DNA of 8,001 bases from Bacteroidota bacterium (lineage in GTDB: Bacteria; Bacteroidota; Bacteroidia; Bacteroidales; Prolixibacteraceae). Location: the NCBI GenBank assembly GCA_030691295.1, contig JAUYEQ010000045.1:1-8001 (forward strand), read 5' to 3'. The notes beneath the pieces are model-generated. The model was given only the letters and a program-made list of their open reading frames with translations, made no database searches and was not told the origin of the DNA. Below are positions 1-6,267 of the stretch, in pieces. Every line of letters starts with the position of its first letter. Position 1 is the stretch's first letter. The position numbers and the translations under genes were made by a program.

Positions 1-240
1 ATACTCATTATCAATTTAATAAGCAAGCTATCTTTTATCTTTTTCAAAGCAAATCGCTCAATTTAGGTTTAATTGTTTCCATGTTTTCATGTTTTTGTTT
101 TCTGTGTACCAAGTTCCGCAAAAACAAGTTCCGCTGCAAAATTTTTAAGATGAATGGCTGTATTCTGGCGATGAAAGGGGTAAGTGCCTGATTAAAAGAG
201 AAACAGGAGATTATTTTAAATGCATATAATGAGTTTGCAA
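1..240. other. AT-rich stretch without a convincing gene
   Basis: I see no gene I can defend here. The ten bases CAAGTTCCGC occur twice (110-119 and 125-134). On the minus strand a short frame starts at ATG (82-80) and stops after 12 codons. A one-base shift near position 67 would join it to a frame open to the window edge (reading ERFALKKIKDSLLIKLIMS), which could be the broken start of a gene lying to the left. The plus-strand frame across 3-191 is open but has no protein-like composition. All of this is weak. Confidence 0.4.
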
Positions 241-272
241 AATAAAAAAAGCACCGTAAAACCGATGCTTTT
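241..272 (-). terminator. Rho-independent terminator, minus strand
   Basis: AAAAGCA (247-253) pairs perfectly with TGCTTTT (266-272). Inside, after a C-A mismatch, CG (255-256) pairs with CG (263-264), leaving a six-base loop. On the minus strand the stem is followed by a run of seven T (complement of 244-250). It would end transcription coming from rsgA or from the gene remnant at 300-389, whose stop codon lies 28 bp upstream. The T-run on the plus side is shorter, so minus-strand use is favoured. Confidence 0.7.
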
Positions 273-299
273 GATACTTGTTATTTTTTTGATTTATTC

Positions 300-389
300 T
301 TAAAAATCAACCGAAGGCACTTTAAATGTTTTCGGATCATTGTTAAGTCCATGTTTATAGTTGATAACCTCCAGTTTTTCAGGAACTAT
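300..389 (-). pseudogene. Orphan 3' end of an unidentified gene
   Basis: In a minus-strand frame one base off from rsgA, 29 codons run to TAA (302-300) and encode a protein-like tail containing EKLEVINYKHGLNNDPK and ending KVPSVDF. The frame is closed upstream by a stop at 392-390 and has no ATG, so it cannot be an intact gene. It overlaps the last bases of rsgA and is followed by the terminator at 241-272, as expected if rsgA replaced the body of an older gene and left its tail and terminator behind. A -1 frameshift extending RsgA into this tail is possible, but no classical slippery heptamer is seen. I do not recognise the parent family. Confidence 0.35.
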
Positions 390-1450
390 TTATTTTTGTT
401 CATATCCTTTTTGTAGTTCTTCATCATTTTCCCGAATTGCTTGTCCCGGTTTCGTTTTTCAGCTACTGTTGCCTCAAAATGCGCTTTCTCTCTTTCCAAT
501 TTCAGGTAATTCTCATACGAGTTCTTATCTATTTCTCCGTTTTCAACGGCTTCAAGAACCAAACACCCAACTTCACTTGTGTGAGTGCAATCTTTGAATT
601 TGCAGTTTTTAGAAAGACTTACAATCCTATCGAATGTGATTTCCAAACCACCAGATGAATCGGTGATGCCAACTTCCCTCATTCCCGGATTATCAATCAG
701 TATTCCTCCATTTTCAAGCACAATCATTTCCCTGTGGCTTGTTACGTGCCTGCCTTTGCAGGTGCTGTCGCTGATTGCATCTGTTCGCATAATATTTCTG
801 CCCGAAAGATTATTCACCAGTGTTGACTTTCCAACGCCCGAAGAGCCAAGCATACAATAGGTTTTTCCCTTTTCTATTATTTTTTTAAGCGCATCGTATC
901 CATCCTGCGTTTCATTACTGATGGCAACAACCGGCACATTTTTAATCCGTTCCTGAATGGTGTCAGTTATTTCTGCAAGCTTTTTATCGTTTATCAAATC
1001 AGTTTTTGTCAGCACAATTACCGGGTTTGCTTTCGATGTGTAACAAATGGTCAGGTATCTTTCAAATCGGTTGATATTAAAATCCCTGTCGACCGCCTGA
1101 ACCAAAAACGCAACATCAATATTTGATGCTATTATTTGTATTTCACCCGTATGTCCAACAGCTTGTCTGGTAATGACTGAAAATCTCGGGAGTATTTTAT
1201 GAATGATCGAAAAATCCGGGTCGTAATTAATCAATGCCACCCAATCGCCAACTGCCGGAAAATCTTCACGGCTTTTTGCGGAAAAACGCATATTGCCGGT
1301 AATCTCAGCGTCAAATTCCCCTTTATCGGTCTTGACAATGTACCTTTCCTTATGCTCTGCAATAACTCTTCCTATCTCAAAGCTATGGAGGTTATTGTCT
1401 ATCCTGAATTTTTCCAGTATGTTATTATATCCAAGGTCTTCTAATCTCAT
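386..1450 (-). CDS. rsgA: RsgA-type circularly permuted ribosome-assembly GTPase
   Basis: A 354-residue GTPase of the RsgA (YjeQ/YloQ/EngC) family, which in other bacteria binds the 30S subunit and promotes its late maturation in a GTP-dependent way. The N-terminal OB-fold region spans about 20-95. The G motifs come in the permuted order that defines the family: G4 TKTD (148-151), G5 VAIS (175-178), G1/P-loop GSSGVGKST (202-210), G2 around GRHVT (233-237), G3 DNPG (253-256). The zinc site follows: Cys283, Cys288, His290, Cys296. A Lys-rich helical tail (about 318-354) suits rRNA binding. At about 350 residues it is longer than the roughly 300-residue canonical form and begins with the LGYN motif I associate with the longer subfamily, so a second rsgA may exist elsewhere in the genome. 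The start is fixed by that N-terminus; no Shine-Dalgarno is seen. It lies 12 bp downstream of the LytTR regulator and is probably cotranscribed with it. Confidence 0.95.
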   Translation of the reverse strand: MRLEDLGYNNILEKFRIDNNLHSFEIGRVIAEHKERYIVKTDKGEFDAEITGNMRFSAKSREDFPAVGDWVALINYDPDFSIIHKILPRFSVITRQAVGHTGEIQIIASNIDVAFLVQAVDRDFNINRFERYLTICYTSKANPVIVLTKTDLINDKKLAEITDTIQERIKNVPVVAISNETQDGYDALKKIIEKGKTYCMLGSSGVGKSTLVNNLSGRNIMRTDAISDSTCKGRHVTSHREMIVLENGGILIDNPGMREVGITDSSGGLEITFDRIVSLSKNCKFKDCTHTSEVGCLVLEAVENGEIDKNSYENYLKLEREKAHFEATVAEKRNRDKQFGKMMKNYKKDMNKNK

Positions 1451-1462
1451 TGCTGTATTATT

Positions 1463-2218
1463 TTATTCTCCCAACCATTTTTTAAACGCCGTCACTTTGT
1501 CGATGCTCACAAAAGTATCATCGGGCGGTTTAGGCGAAAGTTCCAGTTTGAGGTGACTTTTCGGGAAAACGTGCACTTGTTTGATGCAGGCGTGTTTGAT
1601 AAGGTACTGCCTGTTTATCCTGAAAAAATCAGTTGGATTCAATTCGTTGAGTAAATTATCGAGCGAATAGTCAACCGGATAATGTTTGGTATCGTTCAAA
1701 ACGGCGTAAGTCATGCCTTCTTTGGAATAGAAATAGGCAATTTCAGAAACGCCGAAGGACCTGATTTTTTGTCCGTATGAAACCGAAAACCGTTCGCGGT
1801 AGCTGACTTCCTTCTTATTAATGAGGTCGAACAGAGCCGACATATCGATGCCGTTTTTCTGTCCGTTCCAGGCTTTGTACTTGGCAATGGCATTGTTCAG
1901 TTCTTCCTGAACGATTGGTTTTAACAGGTAGTCGATACTTTTCAGCTTGAAAGCCCGAATGGCATATTCGTCGAATGCCGTGGTGAAAATGATGGGTGAA
2001 TCTACCTTTACCTTATCGAAAATAACGAAGCTAAGGTCGTCTTCAAGGTGAATATCGAGAAAGATCAAATCGGGATGAGTGTTGTTTTTAAACCACTTTA
2101 CCGAATCTTCAACCGATTCGAGTTTTGCCAGCACTTTAATGGCAGGGTCATAAGCCAGCACCATACTTTCGAGGCGGCGCGCAGCCAGTTGTTCATCTTC
2201 AATAATCAGGACGTTCAT
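1463..2218 (-). CDS. LytTR-family two-component response regulator
   Basis: A 251-residue regulator with an N-terminal receiver and a C-terminal LytTR DNA-binding domain (AlgR/AgrA/LytR type). Receiver (about 1-118): acidic pair Asp8/Glu9, phosphoacceptor Asp55 in FLDIHLED, Thr79/Thr80 and Lys100 in DYLLKP. LytTR domain (about 142-249): RERFSVSYGQKI, then the typical FFRINRQYLIKHACI segment (199-213). I chose the ATG at 2218 because the receiver begins there (MNVLIIEDE); the in-frame ATG 36 bp upstream at 2254 would add residues encoded by the heptad repeat. It is the probable output partner of the PAS/LytS kinase at 2960-5908, since LytS-type kinases usually pair with LytTR regulators. Its DNA target is not identifiable here. 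It is followed after 12 bp by rsgA. Confidence 0.93.
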   Translation of the reverse strand: MNVLIIEDEQLAARRLESMVLAYDPAIKVLAKLESVEDSVKWFKNNTHPDLIFLDIHLEDDLSFVIFDKVKVDSPIIFTTAFDEYAIRAFKLKSIDYLLKPIVQEELNNAIAKYKAWNGQKNGIDMSALFDLINKKEVSYRERFSVSYGQKIRSFGVSEIAYFYSKEGMTYAVLNDTKHYPVDYSLDNLLNELNPTDFFRINRQYLIKHACIKQVHVFPKSHLKLELSPKPPDDTFVSIDKVTAFKKWLGE

Positions 2219-2225
2219 AGCTATT

Positions 2226-2332
2226 AGTTTAAAGTTTAAAGTTACAAGTTCCATGTCTGAAGAAAACTTGATGTGTTAATTGCCTGTTTCTTGCTTCCTT
2301 CCTCCATGCTCTCTGCCCCATGCCCTCTGCTT
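2226..2332. repeat. Degenerate seven-base tandem repeats in the spacer
   Basis: Two blocks with a seven-base period lie between the receiver-only gene and the LytTR gene. Block A is AGTTTAA, AGTTTAA, AGTTACA, AGTTCCA (2226-2253). Block B is two 14-base copies, CATGCTCTCTGCCC and CATGCCCTCTGCTT (2305-2332), that differ at three positions and can each be read as two heptads. The pyrimidine-rich bases just before block B loosely continue the pattern. Such heptad spacer repeats are, from memory, frequent between genes in Bacteroidota; I know of no established function. Confidence 0.6.
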
Positions 2333-2334
2333 AT

Positions 2335-2748
2335 CTATGGTTTCTTCACCAAATCAGCAAAAAGAGCTGCATCTAATATTTTTCGCTCGCCAAAAGGCAG
2401 ATTGCAATATTTCTCTATAATTTTTTTCAACTCATCGGCACAAATCGGTTTTAGCAGATAATCCAGCTTGTTTTGCTTGAAAACGATGGTCGATTTCTCG
2501 TCGGTAGCTGTGGTAAAAACTACCGGACAATGAATTTTGACACTATTGAATATGGCAAAACTGGAATTGTCTTCCAGATGGATGTCCATAAAAATCAGAT
2601 CGGGTTGCTGATTGTTTTTTAGCCATTTAATCGAATCGCTCACCGATTCAAGTTTAGCGACAATCTGCATATCGGGATCAATTTCATTAATCATCCGCTC
2701 CAGTCTGCGTGCAGCAAACTCCTCATCCTCAATAATTACTACTTGCAT
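2335..2748 (-). CDS. Stand-alone receiver (REC) protein, truncated LytTR paralogue
   Basis: A 137-residue protein made of a receiver domain only. Every receiver key residue is present: Asp8/Glu9, phosphoacceptor Asp55 in FMDIHLED, Thr80, and Lys100 in DYLLKP. It aligns without a gap over the receiver with the LytTR regulator just downstream; both share AARRLE, AKLESV, PDLIF and DIHLED at the same residue numbers, so the pair looks like a tandem duplication. It stops at DLVKKP, the linker point that matches DLINKKE in the neighbour, exactly before the LytTR domain would begin. The 116 bp after the stop hold repeats, not a decayed LytTR domain. In the alpha4-beta5 switch region it has DEKSTIVF where the neighbour has DEYAIRAF. 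It could act as a phosphate sink or a partner competing with the LytTR regulator, or be a remnant; its intact catalytic set favours function. Confidence 0.85.
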   Translation of the reverse strand: MQVVIIEDEEFAARRLERMINEIDPDMQIVAKLESVSDSIKWLKNNQQPDLIFMDIHLEDNSSFAIFNSVKIHCPVVFTTATDEKSTIVFKQNKLDYLLKPICADELKKIIEKYCNLPFGERKILDAALFADLVKKP

Positions 2749-2792
2749 GTGTACATTTATTTGTATTCAATTTTTATTATTCATTTTCTCCA

Positions 2793-2843
2793 TTCCGTCC
2801 GAAAGAACCATAAGCTTCGATGGTCTCTTTAGCGCGGACGGAA
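2793..2843. repeat. Palindromic spacer element, long imperfect hairpin
   Basis: TTCCGTCCG (2793-2801) and CGGACGGAA (2835-2843) are perfect nine-base inverted arms. The inside continues to pair: AAAGA (2802-2806) with TCTTT (2826-2830) and ACCAT (2807-2811) with ATGGT (2820-2824), interrupted by small bulges (AGCG at 2831-2834 and C2825), leaving an eight-base loop. That gives about 19 base pairs. No T-run follows on either strand, so it does not look like an intrinsic terminator. It sits between the kinase and receiver-only genes and resembles an extragenic palindrome or an mRNA processing/stability hairpin. Confidence 0.65.
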
Positions 2844-2861
2844 AATTAAATTATCCCATTT

Positions 2862-2921
2862 CCCGGGGTTGCACTCCTTCGTCGTTTACCCCGGGCTATT
2901 GATATTTAACCCTTTCAGGGT
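2862..2921. repeat. GC-rich double hairpin, repeat-like spacer element
   Basis: CCCGGGGT (2862-2869) pairs with ACCCCGGG (2888-2895) across an 18-base loop, and 13 bases later ACCCT (2909-2913) pairs with AGGGT (2917-2921) across TTC. The GC-rich core is unlike the AT-rich spacer around it. I recall very similar CCCGGGGT...ACCCCGGG plus ACCC..GGGT elements as interspersed extragenic repeats in Bacteroidota genomes, but cannot confirm that here. There is no T-run after either stem. Confidence 0.6.
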
Positions 2922-2926
2922 AATCG

Positions 2927-2961
2927 TTTCCTTTTTCCCTTTTCCTTTTTCCTTTTTTTTT
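2927..2961. repeat. Homopyrimidine tract with seven-base period
   Basis: Thirty-five bases without a purine on the plus strand, built from CCTTTTT (2930-2936), CCCTTTT (2937-2943), CCTTTTT (2944-2950) and a longer CC plus T-run (2951-2961). On the coding (minus) strand it is an all-purine run beginning inside the kinase TAA stop codon. The period of seven matches that of the repeats at 2226-2332. Confidence 0.65.
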
Positions 2962-5908
2962 ATTCCGCAGCCAGCGGAATTCGTGCAATAAAATGCGTTT
3001 CCGTTTTTTCGAAAACCGGAATTGTATTGTTGAGCAAACGGTATCGGTTTTGTATATTTTTCAGGCCTACACCTGTCGATGTCATGTGGGCTTCACGCTC
3101 CTGAAGGTTGTTTACCACATTTAACTGGTTGTCTTCGTCAATAAAAATGTCGATCACCAACGGCGATTTCTTCGACATCGCATTGTGCTTGATGGCGTTC
3201 TCTATCAGTAATTGCATGGCCAGCGGAATAACCCGGTGGTTCTTTTTATCATCAGGAATACGGATATTTACCACCACTTTGTCCATAAACCGGATGTTGA
3301 TCAGGAAAATATAGGCATCCAAAAAGCTGATCTCGGTACTTAAATTAACCAGTTCATTGTCCTTGTTTTCGAGCACGTACCGGTAAACTTTTGCCAGATG
3401 TTCGGTAAATTTTTCAGCCAGTTCGGGTTCGAGCCTGATGAGCGAAATCAACACATTCAGGCTGTTGAAAAGGAAGTGCGGGTTAACCTGTTGTTTCAGC
3501 ACATCGAACTGTGACTGAAGGTTTTCTTTTTGCAACTTCAGCAACTGAGTATTGGCTTTTGTAAGTTCTTTGGTGCGTTCGCGAATGGTTTGTTCCAGAT
3601 CGCGGTTAATTTCTTCGAGCCGTTTATGTGCAGCTTTAATTTCTTCTTCGGCTTTGATGCGGTCGGTAATGTCTTTGGCGGTTCCCACTACTGCGGTTTT
3701 TCCATCGAGTTCGGTCAGGTTGGTCGAAAGAATAACCGGTATCCGGGTTTTTCCGTCTTTGTGTAGCAGCTGAAATTCGTAACTCCACGAATCAGTGTGT
3801 CCCGATCTTCTCCTGTAATTTTTTCTGACAGCCTCGTCGCGCAATTCAGGTGGAATAACAGAGGTGAAATGTTTTCCGGTCATTTCTTCCACCGTGTAAC
3901 CCAAAATATCGACAATGGCATCGTTCACGAACCTGAATTTTTCATCCTGAAGAACAAATAATCCTTCCTGCAGGCTTTGTATCACATGCCGGTAATGTTC
4001 TTCACTTTTCCGGAGTGCCTCTTCCATTGCTTTTCGTTCCGAGATGTCAATAATTAGTCCGCGGGTACCTAAAAATTGACCGTTCCCGATCATGGCTGCT
4101 GCGTAAAAAATAGCCGGAAATGTTGAACCATCTTTCCGAAGAGCAGTGTATTCATCAGAAAAACTGAGCCTTTTTTCTTGAAAAGTTTTCCGCATATTTT
4201 CCTGCATTCTGGCCCGATCTTCAGGTATTACACCATCCAATGCATGAAACCTGATATCATCGCCAGTAAAGCCCATTGCAATTTGACCCGATTTGTTTAG
4301 ATAGGTTCCGTATCCCTGCGCATCAAGTTCATAAACTGTTTGAGGCAGCAAATCGGCCAATTCGCGGAATTTACGTTCACTTTGTCGCAATGCCTCTTCC
4401 ATGGCTTTGCGTTCCGAAATGTCCACAATCAACCCGCGGACACCTTTTATTTCGTTGTTCTCCGTCATCGGACTACTGTAGATAACGATGGGGAAAGTCG
4501 AGCCGTCCCGCCGCAACGCGGTATATTCCATCCCGCCATCTCTTCCTTTTTCGATAAATGCCTTTTTGATATTATCCAACAGTCTCTCGTGGTCTTCTGG
4601 AATGACCCCGGTTGTAGCCTGAAAACCAATTTCATTCTCCGAAAGTCTGAAAGCAATTTTGCCTGCTTTGTTCAGATAAGTGACATTGCCACCAAGGTCG
4701 AGTTCAAATATTGTTTGAGGCAGAAGGTCGGCCAGTTCGCGGAATTTACGTTCGCTCTTTTCCAGTGCCTCCTGCATTTTGATTCGTGAGGTAATATCGC
4801 GCGAAGTAATCAGCGAAGCGGGTCGTCCGTCAATTTCGATGGCTGTCGAAGAAAATTCAGTAATGATCCGATTCCCGTTTTTATGGAACATCGACAGCGT
4901 ATATTTCTTGTCCGACATGTCGCCCTTCATTCGTTCAAGATGATGGTTCATCACCCGTTCCCGATCTTCGGGCACAATAAGGTGAGGACCGAAATTTTCC
5001 ATACATTCATCCACCGTAAAGCCAAGCATATCAGCAAAAGCTTTGTTTACCATGATGATTTTCACATCCTGTGAGATGACAATCCCATCCAGCGATTTTT
5101 CGATGAGGGTGCGGTACTTCTTCTCACTGGCTTTGAGGGTTTCTTCAAGCGCTTTTTGTTCGGTATGGTCGCGCATGATGATAAACGTGGCCGGATGACC
5201 GTTGTATTCTATGAAAGAAGTATTAATTTCAAAATGGATTATTCTTCCTGATTTTGCAACACCTTTCGCCTCATAAATCATGTGATTGCGGTCACCTTCC
5301 ATTCGTAGTTTGTGATACTGCAACAGGCGTTCTCGATCGTCTTCGGCCAAAAAAATCACAAAATCATTCTCAAGTAGTTCATCTTCCGAATATTCAAGCA
5401 TTTTGCAAAAGGCAGGGTTCACAAACTTGAATTTTCCAAACTGGTTGATGATGATTCCATCGTGCGCGTTCTCAACCAGGTTGCGGTATTTGTATTCGCT
5501 TTGTTCAAGCTTTTCCTGCATACGTTTTCGTTCGGTAATATCGCGTGTGGAAATGAAAGAGGCATTTTCGCCTTGATACGTGATGGGTGTTACGTTGAAT
5601 TCGATTTCCACTTCCGACCCGTTTTTATGCAGCAAGGTGGTGTAATCAATTCCGTACTTCCCAATTCCCTGCATTCGCAGGAAATGCTGTTCCATCATCC
5701 GTTGCTTATCCGAAGAGGCAAGCAGGTCGGATGCGTTGGTGCAACACATTTCTTCGCGCGAATATCCGAGCATATCACAAAAAGCCTTGTTCACATATTT
5801 GAAAACACCATTTTGAGTAATGTTAATTCCATCGCGGGCATTTTCCACCATGTTATGGAAGAGTTCGAAATTCTCCGGAAGGTGTTGATCAGAAATTGCT
5901 GCTTGCAT
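2960..5908 (-). CDS. Soluble six-PAS sensor histidine kinase, LytS type
   Basis: A 982-residue cytoplasmic kinase with no signal peptide or membrane segment. Six PAS domains lie in series at about 14-127, 140-253, 263-377, 388-503, 513-628 and 639-753, each ending in the DITERK-like PAC signature (Asp123, Asp247, Asp371, Asp496, Asp621, Asp746). A coiled coil (about 752-800) leads to the His_kinase (PF06580-type) core with phosphoacceptor His811 in NPHFLFNSLN, then an ATPase domain with N-box Asn904 (LLIENAIKHN) and G-box GVGLKNIQNRY (946-956). PAS1-3 resemble each other (DGINI, DGIII, DGIVI), and PAS4 and PAS5 are near duplicates. No ligand or cofactor residue is evident, so the signal is unknown. 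The ATG at 5908 is the only one preceding an intact PAS1. It heads the minus-strand cluster; its likely phosphotransfer partners are the receiver-only protein and the LytTR regulator downstream. Confidence 0.95.
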   Translation of the reverse strand: MQAAISDQHLPENFELFHNMVENARDGINITQNGVFKYVNKAFCDMLGYSREEMCCTNASDLLASSDKQRMMEQHFLRMQGIGKYGIDYTTLLHKNGSEVEIEFNVTPITYQGENASFISTRDITERKRMQEKLEQSEYKYRNLVENAHDGIIINQFGKFKFVNPAFCKMLEYSEDELLENDFVIFLAEDDRERLLQYHKLRMEGDRNHMIYEAKGVAKSGRIIHFEINTSFIEYNGHPATFIIMRDHTEQKALEETLKASEKKYRTLIEKSLDGIVISQDVKIIMVNKAFADMLGFTVDECMENFGPHLIVPEDRERVMNHHLERMKGDMSDKKYTLSMFHKNGNRIITEFSSTAIEIDGRPASLITSRDITSRIKMQEALEKSERKFRELADLLPQTIFELDLGGNVTYLNKAGKIAFRLSENEIGFQATTGVIPEDHERLLDNIKKAFIEKGRDGGMEYTALRRDGSTFPIVIYSSPMTENNEIKGVRGLIVDISERKAMEEALRQSERKFRELADLLPQTVYELDAQGYGTYLNKSGQIAMGFTGDDIRFHALDGVIPEDRARMQENMRKTFQEKRLSFSDEYTALRKDGSTFPAIFYAAAMIGNGQFLGTRGLIIDISERKAMEEALRKSEEHYRHVIQSLQEGLFVLQDEKFRFVNDAIVDILGYTVEEMTGKHFTSVIPPELRDEAVRKNYRRRSGHTDSWSYEFQLLHKDGKTRIPVILSTNLTELDGKTAVVGTAKDITDRIKAEEEIKAAHKRLEEINRDLEQTIRERTKELTKANTQLLKLQKENLQSQFDVLKQQVNPHFLFNSLNVLISLIRLEPELAEKFTEHLAKVYRYVLENKDNELVNLSTEISFLDAYIFLINIRFMDKVVVNIRIPDDKKNHRVIPLAMQLLIENAIKHNAMSKKSPLVIDIFIDEDNQLNVVNNLQEREAHMTSTGVGLKNIQNRYRLLNNTIPVFEKTETHFIARIPLAAE
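4025..4747 (-). repeat. Tandem duplication of a PAS module inside the kinase gene
   Basis: PAS4 (residues 388-503) and PAS5 (513-628) repeat at a spacing of exactly 125 codons (375 bp). FRELADLLPQT and the ends DISERKAMEEAL are identical, and the DNA is also alike: TTCGCGGAATTTACGTTC occurs near 4738-4755 and again near 4363-4380. The other PAS units are much more divergent, which points to a recent internal duplication. Confidence 0.75.
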
Positions 5909-6068
5909 TTGATACGCTGTTAGAAGTTGATTTTCCTATTTGAGTGGTGAAGGTATAATTTGAATTTCAGAATGGGAAATAAAATGAATTTGAATGACCA
6001 GTTTTAAGCAGTGAACAGGCAATTTGGCCATTTGGGATGTTGTATTAATAAATAAGTATGTTGGACTG

Positions 6069-6124
6069 AAAAAGTTTGAATTGATATTTATGTGGGTTGA
6101 TAAATATCAATCCAAAACTTTTTT
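6069..6124. promoter_or_regulatory. Long AT-rich dyad between divergent genes
   Basis: TTGATATTTAT (6081-6091) and ATAAATATCAA (6100-6110) form a perfect 11-bp dyad with an eight-base loop. Pairing resumes outside: AAAGTTT (6071-6077) with AAACTTT (6115-6121), plus flanking A-T pairs, for about 20 bp in all. Both strands then end in a short T-run (six on plus, five on minus), so it has terminator shape in both directions although no gene ends here. It could be an operator dyad, a leader attenuator for the lyase, or a block on divergent read-through. Confidence 0.55.
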
Positions 6125-6206
6125 CGTCATTTTGATTACAGATTATTTATTTGTAAACTCGCAATCTCCAAAATTAAACTAATAGATGATCCTTGAATTT
6201 AGTTTC

Positions 6207-6247
6207 GTTGTTAGTTTTTATATGTTTTGGGTTTACAAACTAACAAC
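6207..6247. promoter_or_regulatory. Perfect 11-bp inverted repeat upstream of the lyase
   Basis: GTTGTTAGTTT (6207-6217) and AAACTAACAAC (6237-6247) are exact reverse complements. They are 30 bp apart start to start, about three helical turns, and the second arm ends 20 bp before the lyase ATG. The 19-base spacer contains a -7-like TATGTTTT. The layout fits a dimeric regulator binding over the promoter, or a hairpin in the 5' leader. It is a candidate, not a proven operator. Confidence 0.55.
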
Positions 6248-6267
6248 CAAAAAATTACAATCAATTT

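Larger units (their letters stand above)
5909..6267. promoter_or_regulatory. Divergent intergenic region, kinase and lyase promoters
   Basis: These 359 bp separate the divergent kinase and lyase genes and must carry at least the lyase promoter. No small gene is evident. Neither start codon has a Shine-Dalgarno sequence. I find no exact copy of the Bacteroidota -7 element TAnnTTTG in the lyase direction; one-mismatch candidates are TAGTTTCG (6200-6207), TAGTTTTT (6212-6219) and TATGTTTT (6221-6228). Two inverted repeats, listed separately, occupy the lyase side. Nothing convincing is seen on the kinase side. Confidence 0.5.

Noticed and set aside
1..240. Plus-strand frame 81-191 as a small gene
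   Set aside because: Composition is Cys/Phe/Lys-rich with no motif and no upstream signal; most likely random.
386..395. Programmed -1 frameshift at the end of rsgA
   Set aside because: The A-rich stretch before the stop lacks a canonical slippery heptamer and a following stimulatory hairpin; a gene remnant explains the tail more simply.
2219..2254. Upstream ATG (2254) for the LytTR regulator
   Set aside because: Would add 12 residues encoded by the heptad repeat ahead of a receiver that starts normally at 2218.
2612..2902. 96-residue plus-strand frame ending in the palindromic spacer
   Set aside because: Antisense to the receiver-only gene and then through the hairpin elements; the translated palindrome gives no real protein.
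2793..2921. Intrinsic terminators for the kinase gene
   Set aside because: None of the three stems is followed by a T-run on either strand.
4340..4789. 149-residue open frame on the plus strand
   Set aside because: Lies wholly antisense within the six-PAS kinase gene and has no domain signature; its openness reflects the codon use of the duplicated PAS region.
5462..5923. 153-residue open frame on the plus strand
   Set aside because: Antisense to the PAS1-PAS2 coding region, Cys/Phe-rich composition, no recognisable motif.
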